Below are positions 40,590 to 48,491 of a DNA stretch of 64,000 nt, piece after piece. The DNA lies in NCBI GenBank assembly GCA_018267515.1, contig JAFDYJ010000002.1, forward strand, positions 1 to 64,000, in the 5' to 3' direction. Origin of the DNA: Bacteroidota bacterium (GTDB taxonomy: Bacteria > Bacteroidota > Bacteroidia > Chitinophagales > Chitinophagaceae). Positions within the stretch are counted from its first letter, which is position 1, and every line of letters starts with the position of its first letter. The position numbers and the translations under genes were made by a program. The notes under the pieces were generated by a model, which was not told the DNA's origin, did no database searches, and worked only from the letters and a program-made list of their open reading frames with translations.

Positions 40590-41951
40590 ATGAATAAAAC
40601 TGTCAAATGGATATTGATCGTTCTGGGAATTGTGATAGTATTGCTGATTGCCGGGAAAATGATAATGGGTGGCAACGATGGGGATGGTGTCAAAGTTGCT
40701 GCAGAAAAAGTAACCAAAAGAACTATTATTGAAACGGTAACTGCCAGCGGTAAAATTTACCCGGAGACTGAAGTTAAAATCAGCCCGGATATATCAGGTG
40801 AAATCACGGAACTTAATGTGCAGGAAGGGGATACTGTAAAAAAAGGCCAGGTGTTGGCCCGGATTTATGCTGATATATATGCACTGCAAAAGGATATGGC
40901 GGCATCCCGTGTGAATCAGTCGGAAGCAACCGTGGCAAACAGTGAAGAAGCAATCAAAGCGCTAAAAGCAAACCTGGATCAGGCTCAGATGACTTATGAC
41001 AGAAATAAATCACTATATGATCAAAAGGTGATTTCAAAATCGGAGCTGGAACAATATGAAACCACGTTAAGAACTGCCCAGGCAAACTATAATGCGGCCA
41101 AACAAAATATTGTCAGCCTGAAAGCCGGAACTCAATCCGCTCAAACAGATCTGACTTCTGCAGCCAAAAATCTTAGCCGTACCACTTTAACAGCCCCTAT
41201 GGATGGTGTCATCACATCGCTGAAAGTAAAAAAAGGGGAAAGAGTGGCCGGTAACAGCTTTACATTGGGAACAGAGATGATGATCGTTTCAGATATGAGT
41301 GTGATTGAAGTGCGTGTAGATGTAGGTGAAAATGATATCGTGAAAATAAATATTGGTGATTCAGCTGATGTTGAAGTGGATGCTTATAATAACAGGAAAT
41401 TCAAAGGTATTGTTACAAAAATTTCCAGCAGCACCAATGCCACTGCAGCAGCTGCATCTACAAATGATGTTACAAATTATGAAGTCCGTATCCGGTTAAT
41501 CCCCGGTTCTTATAAGGATTTAATTTCAAAGACCTTTCCTTTCAGGCCGGGTATGAATGCAAGCGCCGATATTAAAACCCGCCAGCACGATAATGTTCTT
41601 TCGGTCCCTATAACTGCAGTGAATGCAAGAGTAAAAGGTAGTGATAAGAACCTGGAAGAAAAAAAGAAGGAAGAAAATAAGATGAAAGAGAATAATGACA
41701 ACCAGCAGAATGATAACTCAATGGCTCCTACTGATGAACTGGAAGAAGTTGTATTTGTTGTTCAAAAAGATGGAAAAGTTAAAAAGACAGTGGTTACCAC
41801 CGGCATTCAGGATATTAATAATATTGAAATCACAAGTGGCCTTCAGGAAGGTGAGGAGGTTGTTATCGGGCCGTATTCTGCCATCAGCAAAACATTGAAA
41901 GACGGAGCAAAGGTGAAAGTTGTTCCGAAGGATAAATTGTTTCAAAACTAG
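40590..41951 (+). CDS. Periplasmic adaptor (membrane fusion) protein, MacA/HlyD type
   Basis: A 453-aa membrane fusion protein. One N-terminal anchor helix (residues 6-24) is followed by a lipoyl-like half, IYPETEVKISPDISGEITELNVQEGDTVKKGQVLARI. A coiled-coil hairpin spans about residues 110-185. The second lipoyl half TTLTAPMDGVITSLKVKKGERV, a beta-barrel domain, and a membrane-proximal domain follow. Near residues 350-385 lies a low-complexity Lys/Glu/Asn/Gln insert (KNLEEKKKEENKMKENNDNQ). Such adaptors usually serve MacB-like ABC pumps; none follows here, and a strong terminator ends the operon. Confidence 0.88.
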   Translation: MNKTVKWILIVLGIVIVLLIAGKMIMGGNDGDGVKVAAEKVTKRTIIETVTASGKIYPETEVKISPDISGEITELNVQEGDTVKKGQVLARIYADIYALQKDMAASRVNQSEATVANSEEAIKALKANLDQAQMTYDRNKSLYDQKVISKSELEQYETTLRTAQANYNAAKQNIVSLKAGTQSAQTDLTSAAKNLSRTTLTAPMDGVITSLKVKKGERVAGNSFTLGTEMMIVSDMSVIEVRVDVGENDIVKINIGDSADVEVDAYNNRKFKGIVTKISSSTNATAAAASTNDVTNYEVRIRLIPGSYKDLISKTFPFRPGMNASADIKTRQHDNVLSVPITAVNARVKGSDKNLEEKKKEENKMKENNDNQQNDNSMAPTDELEEVVFVVQKDGKVKKTVVTTGIQDINNIEITSGLQEGEEVVIGPYSAISKTLKDGAKVKVVPKDKLFQN

Positions 41952-41972
41952 AAATATAGTTTTTAATATTTT

Positions 41973-42003
41973 AAAAGGGCCCTGGATGCAGGGCTCTTTT
42001 TTA
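41973..42003 (+). terminator. Rho-independent terminator after the TolC/adaptor operon
   Basis: AAAAGGGCCCTG and CAGGGCTCTTTT form a 12-bp stem (one G-U) with a GATG loop, followed by a T-tract. Confidence 0.9.
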
Positions 42004-42069
42004 TTTTGGAAAAATGCTGAATCGTCTTTCTTATCTTTAATTTTTGAAATTTTATTTAAGAATTTAATT

Positions 42070-43113
42070 ATGAGCCTTCAATTTGGAATTATAGGAGGTG
42101 GAAGTTGGGCAACTGCTCTTGCGAAGATTCTTACGGATAATAAACATCCCATTAATTGGTGGATCCGGAATACTGAAATTATTCAGAATCTTCAGAAGCG
42201 GGGCAATAATCTCCATTACCTGAGCTCAGTTGATTTTAATACCGGTCTTTTATCACTTACTGATGATATCGGTGTTGTAATTAAAAATTCAGATATACTG
42301 GTTATGGCAATTCCTTCTGCTTATGTAGAACAAAGTATTAGTACTTTGCCGGCAGAGATATGGAAAAATAAAAGGGTCGTTTCAGCTGTAAAAGGTTTGT
42401 TGCCCGGTAAAAATGTATTGCTGAATGAATTTTTATTGCAGCAATTTCAATTTCCGCTGGAAAATTATTTTGCAGTTTTAGGACCCTGCCATGCAGAAGA
42501 AGTCGCATCTGAAAAGTTATCTTACCTTACTATTTCAGGTATTGATTTAATCAAAGCATCAGAAATCGCAACTCATTTCAATACAGAATACATCAATACC
42601 ATTGTAAACCCGGATATTTTAGGTGTACAATACGCTGCCGTATTGAAAAATATTTATGCATTGGGCGCCGGTATGGCTCATGGGTTGGACTATGGAGATA
42701 ATTTTTTAAGTGTTTATATCGCCAATGCGGCAGATGAAATGGCCGGCTTCTTAAAAAAATTCGGGTTCAAGCATATTGTTGTTGGTGAGCATTCAGGCGA
42801 GGATCCTTACACTCACCGTAAGACGCCTAACTATGCAGCTTCCGTTTATCTGGGAGATTTGCTGGTTACCTGTTATTCCTTATTTAGCCGCAATCGTACT
42901 TTTGGAAGCATGATTGGCAAAGGATATTCCGTAAAAGCTGCCCAGTTGGAATTAAATATGGTGGCTGAAGGATACAATGCTTCAAAATGTATTTATAATA
43001 TTAATCAATCAGTAAATGCTGCTATACCAATAGCAGAAACCGTTTATAAAATTCTTTGGGAAAATGTTAAAGCATCTGATGGGTTTAAACACATTGAGCA
43101 GTGCCTGGTCTGA
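42070..43113 (+). CDS. gpsA: NAD(P)-dependent glycerol-3-phosphate dehydrogenase
   Basis: Makes sn-glycerol 3-phosphate from dihydroxyacetone phosphate for phospholipid synthesis. Length 347 aa. The Rossmann motif is FGIIGGGSWATALA, followed by VSAVKGLLPGKN, the GpsA-type FAVLGPCHAEEVA and the catalytic-lysine region QYAAVLKNIYALGAGMAHGL. AEGYNASKCIY near the C-terminus is also family-like. The frame is open back to 41920 through the preceding terminator, which rules out the longer start. Confidence 0.93.
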   Translation: MSLQFGIIGGGSWATALAKILTDNKHPINWWIRNTEIIQNLQKRGNNLHYLSSVDFNTGLLSLTDDIGVVIKNSDILVMAIPSAYVEQSISTLPAEIWKNKRVVSAVKGLLPGKNVLLNEFLLQQFQFPLENYFAVLGPCHAEEVASEKLSYLTISGIDLIKASEIATHFNTEYINTIVNPDILGVQYAAVLKNIYALGAGMAHGLDYGDNFLSVYIANAADEMAGFLKKFGFKHIVVGEHSGEDPYTHRKTPNYAASVYLGDLLVTCYSLFSRNRTFGSMIGKGYSVKAAQLELNMVAEGYNASKCIYNINQSVNAAIPIAETVYKILWENVKASDGFKHIEQCLV

Positions 43114-43140
43114 TGAGTGAAGATTTGAATTTAAAATACT

Positions 43141-43251
43141 ATGCCTTTCTCATTTAACGGTTTCGGATCCCTGGCCATTTTAATCATGGTTCTTTGCCTG
43201 GTAGCTTCAGAAGCCTACAAAAAATTCCGGGGTTGGCAAAAACACCGGTAA
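43141..43251 (+). CDS. Possible 36-aa single-helix membrane peptide
   Basis: A short frame from ATG 43141 encodes 36 residues: a polar start (MPFSFNGFGS), one hydrophobic helix (LAILIMVLCLVA) and a basic tail (KKFRGWQKHR). That layout is typical of genuine small membrane peptides. It lies between gpsA and another small membrane protein gene, all on the same strand. There is no homology evidence. Confidence 0.35.
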   Translation: MPFSFNGFGSLAILIMVLCLVASEAYKKFRGWQKHR

Positions 43252-43286
43252 AAAACCTATTTTTAGGTTGTCAAATATTACCAGTC

Positions 43287-43499
43287 ATGATAAAGTTTTT
43301 TCAGATCCTTTTTCTTGTCGCTTCAATTATTCTGATGGTGCTGAATGTAATAAAGTTCAATAAGTACCGGGATAGCAAACAACAACCTTCCACACCACCA
43401 CATCCTATCAAGTGGTTTGATTTTATACTTACTTCATTAGTTGCGCTGGGTTGTGCTTTAAATATAATCATTACCTGGATCAGTAGCGGTGGAAAATAA
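43287..43499 (+). CDS. Small two-helix membrane protein
   Basis: A 70-aa protein from ATG 43287. Helix one covers about residues 4-21 (FFQILFLVASIILMVLNV), a polar Pro-rich linker follows (QQPSTPPHPIK), and helix two is FILTSLVALGCALNIIITWI. I do not recognise a family. The frame is open upstream to 43194, but the upstream residues overlap the 36-aa peptide gene and look unlike a protein N-terminus. It converges on hemW with 2 bp between stops. Confidence 0.55.
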   Translation: MIKFFQILFLVASIILMVLNVIKFNKYRDSKQQPSTPPHPIKWFDFILTSLVALGCALNIIITWISSGGK

Positions 43500-43501
43500 T
43501 T

Positions 43502-44611
43502 TCAGATAAACAGGTTTGCGGCTATTCCATCGGCAAGGAGTTTCCCTTCACGGGTTAGTGTCAGGCAGTTCTTTTCTGATTTTATTAAGCCGGAGTCTAT
43601 ATATCTTTTGCTCTCAGCTAGTAAACGGAGTCGCTCTTCCGGATCTGTTTTTTCAAGATTCAGACCTTCCAGGGTACGCAGTGATGTCATAATGTACTCA
43701 TTCTTTTTTTGAGAAAGAGTGAGCACTTCTTTTTCGATTGATAATGTTCCTTTATTTACAGATTCAATATAAATATTGTTGTTAGCTATATTCCATTGCC
43801 TGGATTGACCATTGTAAGAATGAGCCGAAGGCCCTAATCCCAAATATTTTTTTCCCTGCCAATAAGAAGTATTGTGCCTGCTGCGAAAGTTCGATTTTGC
43901 AAAATTGGAAATTTCATAATGTTCATATCCTGCCCGATCCAGCCATTCCATGAGTAATAAAAATTGTTCCGATTGCTTGTCCGGATTAATATTTTCCTTT
44001 CTATGTTCACGGATCATTTTAAATAAAGGAGTTTTTTCTTCTATGGTCAGGGCATAACAGGAGAGATGGGGAATGGACAGGTTAATGGCAGTATCTGCAT
44101 TCTGTTTCCATTTTTCATTTGTTAAGATGGGGATGCCGTATATAAGATCAATTGTAATATTTGAAAAGTAACGTTGAGCTAATTTCAGGCTGTTGATTGC
44201 CTGGCGGGCATTATGTGCCCTGTTCATCCATTTTAAATCTTCTTCAAAAAAGCTTTGAATACCGATGCTCAGGCGATTAAAACCTGTTTCTTTCCAGGAT
44301 ACCAACTTCTTTTCATTTATATCATCAGGGTTAGCCTCCAGCGTAATTTCTGCATCGGGAGCGACAGAATAGTGAGTATAGAGCCTGTCGAGAATCGAAA
44401 AAAGTTCACCGGGTTCTAATAAGCTCGGTGTACCTCCTCCAAAATAGATAGACGAAACAGGTTCCCCCGATAAATAATTTCTTTGCAGCTCTGATTCTTT
44501 CAATATTGCAGAGATAAATTCGTTTTTATAGCGCAAAGAAGTGCTAAAATGAAAATTACAATAATGACAAGCCTGTTTGCAGAAAGGAATATGTATGTAA
44601 ATTCCCGCCAT
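43502..44611 (-). CDS. hemW: HemW, radical SAM haem chaperone (coproporphyrinogen III oxidase-like)
   Basis: A 369-aa radical SAM protein. The cluster motif is CKQACHYC (C11, C15, C18) with an aromatic residue before the last cysteine. The GGGTPS motif lies in IYFGGGTPSLLEPGEL. TLEANPDD and FNRLSIGIQSFFEEDLKWMNRAHN are HemW/HemN blocks. Length under 400 aa and lack of the extra HemN N-terminal cysteine favour HemW, a haem-insertion chaperone, over true HemN. It is divergent from the Omp85-family gene. Confidence 0.9.
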   Translation of the reverse strand: MAGIYIHIPFCKQACHYCNFHFSTSLRYKNEFISAILKESELQRNYLSGEPVSSIYFGGGTPSLLEPGELFSILDRLYTHYSVAPDAEITLEANPDDINEKKLVSWKETGFNRLSIGIQSFFEEDLKWMNRAHNARQAINSLKLAQRYFSNITIDLIYGIPILTNEKWKQNADTAINLSIPHLSCYALTIEEKTPLFKMIREHRKENINPDKQSEQFLLLMEWLDRAGYEHYEISNFAKSNFRSRHNTSYWQGKKYLGLGPSAHSYNGQSRQWNIANNNIYIESVNKGTLSIEKEVLTLSQKKNEYIMTSLRTLEGLNLEKTDPEERLRLLAESKRYIDSGLIKSEKNCLTLTREGKLLADGIAANLFI

Positions 44612-44640
44612 TATTGAATAAAATTAAGAATCACGTGCAG

Positions 44641-44652
44641 CAGGCATGCCTG
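44641..44652. promoter_or_regulatory. 12-bp palindrome in the hemW/Omp85 divergent gap
   Basis: CAGGCATGCCTG is a perfect self-complementary dodecamer about 30 bp upstream of the hemW start, with CACGTG just beside it. It could be an operator; no regulator is identifiable. Confidence 0.25.
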
Positions 44653-44727
44653 TTCTGGGAATGAAATATATAGGTAAGCCAGGTTCAAGTGATTTGCATT
44701 TTAATAAATAATTTTAATTTCTGATTA

Positions 44728-44742
44728 TCCGCCTTCGGCGGA
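44728..44742 (+). promoter_or_regulatory. Hairpin with TTC(G) loop just before the Omp85-family start codon
   Basis: TCCGCCTTCGGCGGA can fold into a compact, very stable hairpin that ends 7 bases before ATG 44750. It would sit where a ribosome binds, so it may dampen translation. Confidence 0.35.
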
Positions 44743-44749
44743 AAACCGA

Positions 44750-46546
44750 ATGATAAAACTAAGACTGCAAATATCGGTTCTTGTCTTCCAATTATTTTGC
44801 GTTTCCGCGACCGGGCAAAATAATTATCATCTTTTTTTAAAAACTGTTGACACAGATTCTGCCTTTTTAATTTCCAGCTTATCAATAACCACTTCATTTC
44901 ATTCAAGATCGGATTGTGTTGAATATATAAACCAGTTGCCTTCTTACCTCCATTCAAAGGGATATTTTACCGTTTCACTGGATAGCATACACTTTGACAG
45001 CACTTTTGCCCGGGTAGTTATATTTCTGGGTACAAAATATCAATGGGTATCGTTGGATACCAAAGGTGTGCCGCCTACATTGTTGGATGCTGCCGGATGG
45101 AAAGAAAGAACAATTTATAGTAACCCCGTAGATTTTACACAATTGCAATTGGCTGAAAAGAGAATTCTGGATTACCTGGAGAATAATGGATATCCTTTTG
45201 CAAAAATTTTTCTGGACAGTGTACATATTGATAATGATAAAGTCTCAGCTGCACTGAAAGTAGAACAAGGTCCCTCTTATAAAATTGACAGTATCCGGGT
45301 CTTTGGTGATGCAAAGGTATCCGGGGAATATTTGCAGCGTTACCTGAATATTCAGAATGGCAGCCTTTACAGCAAAGAAAAATTAGTGGCTATTAATAAA
45401 AAACTGCGAGATCTTCCTTATCTCGAACAGGAGCGACCGTTTGACATCTCCATGTTAGCTACAGGATCAGTAGTGAACTTGTATCTCAGGCAAAAGAAGA
45501 GCAGCCAGGTTTATGCAATAATTGGCTTTCAACCCAACAGCGATCTTTCAAGTAAAAAGAAACTTTTTATAACCGGCGAAGGCAACCTGAATTTAAAAAA
45601 CGCATTGGGAAGAGGTGAGACTATTGGATTGAATTTTCAGGCATTGCAAATTCAATCTCAACGACTCAATATCCTTTTTCAGCATCCTTATATTTTTAAT
45701 TCTCCATTTGGTTTGGATTTCAATTTTGATATGTTTCGGAAAGATAGCAGTTATCTGAATGTCAATTTTCAGTTAGGTGCTCAGTATATTCTTTCATCTA
45801 CACAGACTGGTACCTTATTCATACAAAGATTTCAAACTATTGTAAATGGGGTTAATAAGAACTTTATTTTACAAAACTACCGGCTGCCGGATGCCGCCGA
45901 TATCAGCAGTGTTAATGCTGGAATTAATTATGAATTCAATAATACGAATTACCGCCTGAACCCGAAAAGAGGCAATCATTTGATAATGGTTATTGCAATG
46001 GGTACCCGGAAAATTAAAAAAAATAATGATATTCTAAAATTGAAAGATCCCAATAATCCTTCCTTTGACTTCGGGACTCTCTATGATACAGTCAAATTGA
46101 AAACATACCAGTTACGGGTTAAAATGACATCAGAGAAATATTTTCCGATGGGAAAACAGAGTACCCTGAAAGCAGCTTTGAATATCGGGTTATTACAAAG
46201 CGGAACTACATTTCGGAATGAATTATTTCAAATCGGTGGATTTAAATTACTAAGAGGCTTTGATGAAGAAAGCCAGTATTTAACCCAATATGGCATTGGC
46301 ACAATTGAATATCGTTATCTGACAGGTATGAATTCCTATTTTTATGTGTTGGCAGATGGTGGCTGGGGTAGAAATAATAGTCAGAACAATAAAGTCAACT
46401 ATTCTTATTTTGGCACCGGATTGGGTATAGTTTTTGAAACAAGAGCTGGAATTTTCAACCTGGCCTGGGCTGTTGGAAAGAGAAATGATACACAACTAAA
46501 TCTCCGGCAATCTAAAATTCATTTTGGATTTGTGAATTATTTTTAA
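44750..46546 (+). CDS. Omp85-superfamily outer-membrane protein (BamA/TamA-like)
   Basis: A 598-aa protein. A signal peptide (residues 1-22, ending SATGQ) leads into POTRA-like repeats of about 80 residues: one around YLHSKGYFTVSLDSIHFD and another around ILDYLENNGYPFAKIFLDSV...YKIDSIRVFGDAKVSGEYL. A 16-strand-type barrel follows, with the Omp85 L6 motif RGF in KLLRGFDEESQYLTQYG and a terminal strand KIHFGFVNYF ending in Phe. It is shorter than BamA (fewer POTRAs) and closer to TamA or a patatin-less variant. Role: outer-membrane protein or lipid handling; exact partner unknown. Confidence 0.82.
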   Translation: MIKLRLQISVLVFQLFCVSATGQNNYHLFLKTVDTDSAFLISSLSITTSFHSRSDCVEYINQLPSYLHSKGYFTVSLDSIHFDSTFARVVIFLGTKYQWVSLDTKGVPPTLLDAAGWKERTIYSNPVDFTQLQLAEKRILDYLENNGYPFAKIFLDSVHIDNDKVSAALKVEQGPSYKIDSIRVFGDAKVSGEYLQRYLNIQNGSLYSKEKLVAINKKLRDLPYLEQERPFDISMLATGSVVNLYLRQKKSSQVYAIIGFQPNSDLSSKKKLFITGEGNLNLKNALGRGETIGLNFQALQIQSQRLNILFQHPYIFNSPFGLDFNFDMFRKDSSYLNVNFQLGAQYILSSTQTGTLFIQRFQTIVNGVNKNFILQNYRLPDAADISSVNAGINYEFNNTNYRLNPKRGNHLIMVIAMGTRKIKKNNDILKLKDPNNPSFDFGTLYDTVKLKTYQLRVKMTSEKYFPMGKQSTLKAALNIGLLQSGTTFRNELFQIGGFKLLRGFDEESQYLTQYGIGTIEYRYLTGMNSYFYVLADGGWGRNNSQNNKVNYSYFGTGLGIVFETRAGIFNLAWAVGKRNDTQLNLRQSKIHFGFVNYF

Positions 46547-46564
46547 AGCATCAAATGGTTAGAA

Positions 46565-46572
46565 TATTTTTG
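46565..46572 (+). promoter_or_regulatory. Putative -7 box TATTTTTG upstream of DUF4271 gene
   Basis: TATTTTTG fits TAnnTTTG and lies 17 bp before the TTG start at 46590. There is no clear TTTG at -33. Confidence 0.35.
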
Positions 46573-46589
46573 CACTATAACTTTTTTTC

Positions 46590-47561
46590 TTGAGCCGTTT
46601 TTTTATCAGTATTTTATTTTTTCTATTTCTATCTGAGTCATTGTTGGCACAGTCTGTACCTGATTCAGCATCTCCTGTTTACGACACAATGACCAATGCC
46701 CGGGATTCTGTATCATTTTCGCAGAGTAGCACCAGTTCCTTCGCAGATTCTGTTTCAAAAAGGCCGGAAGGAACAAAAAATTGGTCATCCCCGATTGGCG
46801 ATGATTTTTTTAAAAGAGACTTTAATCAGGAAATAGTTGAACGCCATCCTTATTTCGGGATTACAGCACCTTCGCAAATAGTTATATCAGATCAAAAGAA
46901 GTTTATTGGAAAAGAATTCCTGTTCTATACTTTGATTATACTATTAGTATCTTTTGCATTATTGAAGATTGCTTTTCAAAAATATGTTGATGATCTTTTC
47001 CGATTTTTCTTTCATACCACTTTAAAACAAAGACAAATCAGGGAGCAATTAATGCAATCCCCGCTGCCTTCAATTTTGTTTAATGTGTTTTTTGTTGTGG
47101 TGGCCTCTTTATATGTTGCACTATTATTAACATATTTTAAGTATTCAGAGAATGAAGACTTCTGGACAATGTTTCTGTACTCTTGTATCGGAATTTCGGG
47201 AATATATTTAGTCAAATTCCTCGGTCTTAAGATTTCGGGTTGGATTTTCAACTCAGAAGAGATTGCAAACATTTACATATTCATAGTTTTTATTGTCAAT
47301 AAAATTATCAGTCTCTTCCTGCTTCCATTCATCGTACTACTTTCATTTACCAAAGGTTCTGTCAATGAAATTTCCTGGGTACTGTCATGGTGCGGAATTG
47401 GTGCTTTGTATGTGTACAGGCTCATCTTATCCTATAGTGCAGTTCGTAATCAGGTCAAACTCAACCCGTTTCTGTTTTTTATTTACTTGTGTGCTTTTGA
47501 AATAGCACCTTTATTAGTACTCTATAAAGTATTGCTATACTATTTCAATAGAACTGCTTAA
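46590..47561 (+). CDS. DUF4271 domain membrane protein
   Basis: A 323-aa protein. A signal-like first helix (FFISILFFLFLSESLLAQ) is followed by a Ser-rich periplasmic stretch to about residue 105. Then come about six hydrophobic helices, including FLFYTLIILLVSFALLKIAF and FNVFFVVVASLYVALLLTYF. It matches the Bacteroidota-specific DUF4271 family, whose gene commonly precedes hemD as it does here. The function is unknown. The start is TTG at 46590. It is probably co-transcribed with hemD, although a TAACTTTG box near its end may give hemD its own promoter. Confidence 0.82.
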   Translation: MSRFFISILFFLFLSESLLAQSVPDSASPVYDTMTNARDSVSFSQSSTSSFADSVSKRPEGTKNWSSPIGDDFFKRDFNQEIVERHPYFGITAPSQIVISDQKKFIGKEFLFYTLIILLVSFALLKIAFQKYVDDLFRFFFHTTLKQRQIREQLMQSPLPSILFNVFFVVVASLYVALLLTYFKYSENEDFWTMFLYSCIGISGIYLVKFLGLKISGWIFNSEEIANIYIFIVFIVNKIISLFLLPFIVLLSFTKGSVNEISWVLSWCGIGALYVYRLILSYSAVRNQVKLNPFLFFIYLCAFEIAPLLVLYKVLLYYFNRTA

Positions 47562-47566
47562 CTTTG
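47559..47566 (+). promoter_or_regulatory. Putative -7 box TAACTTTG for hemD
   Basis: TAACTTTG matches TAnnTTTG at the stop codon of the DUF4271 gene, 24 bp before hemD ATG 47591. A TTG lies 24 bp further upstream. Confidence 0.35.
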
Positions 47567-47590
47567 CAGCTAACTTTAGGTAATCAGATT

Positions 47591-48391
47591 ATGGTAAAAG
47601 AAGAGGCGAAAAAGACTGATATACAGAGCAAAGTGATTCAAAAAATCTTAATTAGCCAACCGAGACCCGATAGCGACAAGTCCCCTTATTTTGAACTTTC
47701 CCGAAAATTTAATGTGGAACTTGATTTTCACCCTTTTATCCGGTTGGAGCCCATAATAGCAAAGGATTTCAGAAAGCAAAAAGTTGAAATTCAGAATTAT
47801 ACTGCTGTCATTTTTACCAGCCGGAATGCAATTGATCATTTTTTCCGTATTTGCGAAGAAATGAAACTCAGTGTTTCGCAGGATACAAAGTATTTCTGTA
47901 TTACAGAGGCGGTTGCATTGTACCTTCAGAAATTTATTCTTTATCGCAAACGTAAGGTCTTTTTTGGAACAGATGGTTCAAATAAAAGTATGTTCGATGC
48001 GATTAATAAACATAAGGGAAACGAGAAGTTTCTTTATGTCTGTTCCGAAAATCAGCAGGATAATGAAATCTGTGGCTGGCTTAAAGCAAATAGTTGTGAG
48101 TTTACATTTGCGTTTATGTATCGCTCCGAAAGTAATAATGTAAAGGAAATACTTGCGAAAAATAATTATGATATCATTTGTTTTTTCACCCCCAGTGGTG
48201 TGAAAAGCCTGTTTGATAATATGCCCCAGTTTAAGCAGAATGGAACAGTAATCGGGGCTTTCGGAAATAATACTTCAAAAGCTGTTGAAGAAGCCGGTTT
48301 AAAACTTGATATCAAAGCGCCGCTACCTCAGGCACCCAGTATGGTGTCAGCTCTGGAGCAATTCTTAAATTCTCATAAAAAAAAGAAGTAA
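47591..48391 (+). CDS. hemD: Uroporphyrinogen-III synthase
   Basis: A 266-aa HemD of the Bacteroidota type, closing and isomerising hydroxymethylbilane in haem and cobalamin synthesis. The N-terminal pattern KILISQPRPDSDKSPYFELSRKFNVELDFHPFIRLEP is characteristic. YTAVIFTSRNAIDHFF carries the conserved TSxNA-like loop, and the C-terminal half has DIICFFTPSGVKSLF and GAFGNNTSKAVEEAG. HemD is poorly conserved, but these blocks are clear. ATG 47591 is preferred over an in-frame start at 47564. A strong terminator follows. Confidence 0.9.
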   Translation: MVKEEAKKTDIQSKVIQKILISQPRPDSDKSPYFELSRKFNVELDFHPFIRLEPIIAKDFRKQKVEIQNYTAVIFTSRNAIDHFFRICEEMKLSVSQDTKYFCITEAVALYLQKFILYRKRKVFFGTDGSNKSMFDAINKHKGNEKFLYVCSENQQDNEICGWLKANSCEFTFAFMYRSESNNVKEILAKNNYDIICFFTPSGVKSLFDNMPQFKQNGTVIGAFGNNTSKAVEEAGLKLDIKAPLPQAPSMVSALEQFLNSHKKKK

Positions 48392-48411
48392 ATTTTTTTA
48401 ATTCATTTTTT

Positions 48412-48449
48412 ACAGAAAGGGTGCCGGTAAGACACCCTTTCTGTATTTT
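48412..48449 (+). terminator. Rho-independent terminator after hemD
   Basis: ACAGAAAGGGTG (48412-48423) pairs perfectly with CACCCTTTCTGT (48433-48444) across a 9-base loop, followed by a T-rich run. Confidence 0.9.
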
Positions 48450-48491
48450 ATACTTTATTCAGCGACCTTTGTTATCAGGTTAACAATAACT

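Noticed and set aside
41920-42069. N-terminal extension of GpsA
   Set aside because: The extension would be translated through the strong terminator at 41973-42003, and the family start is at 42070.
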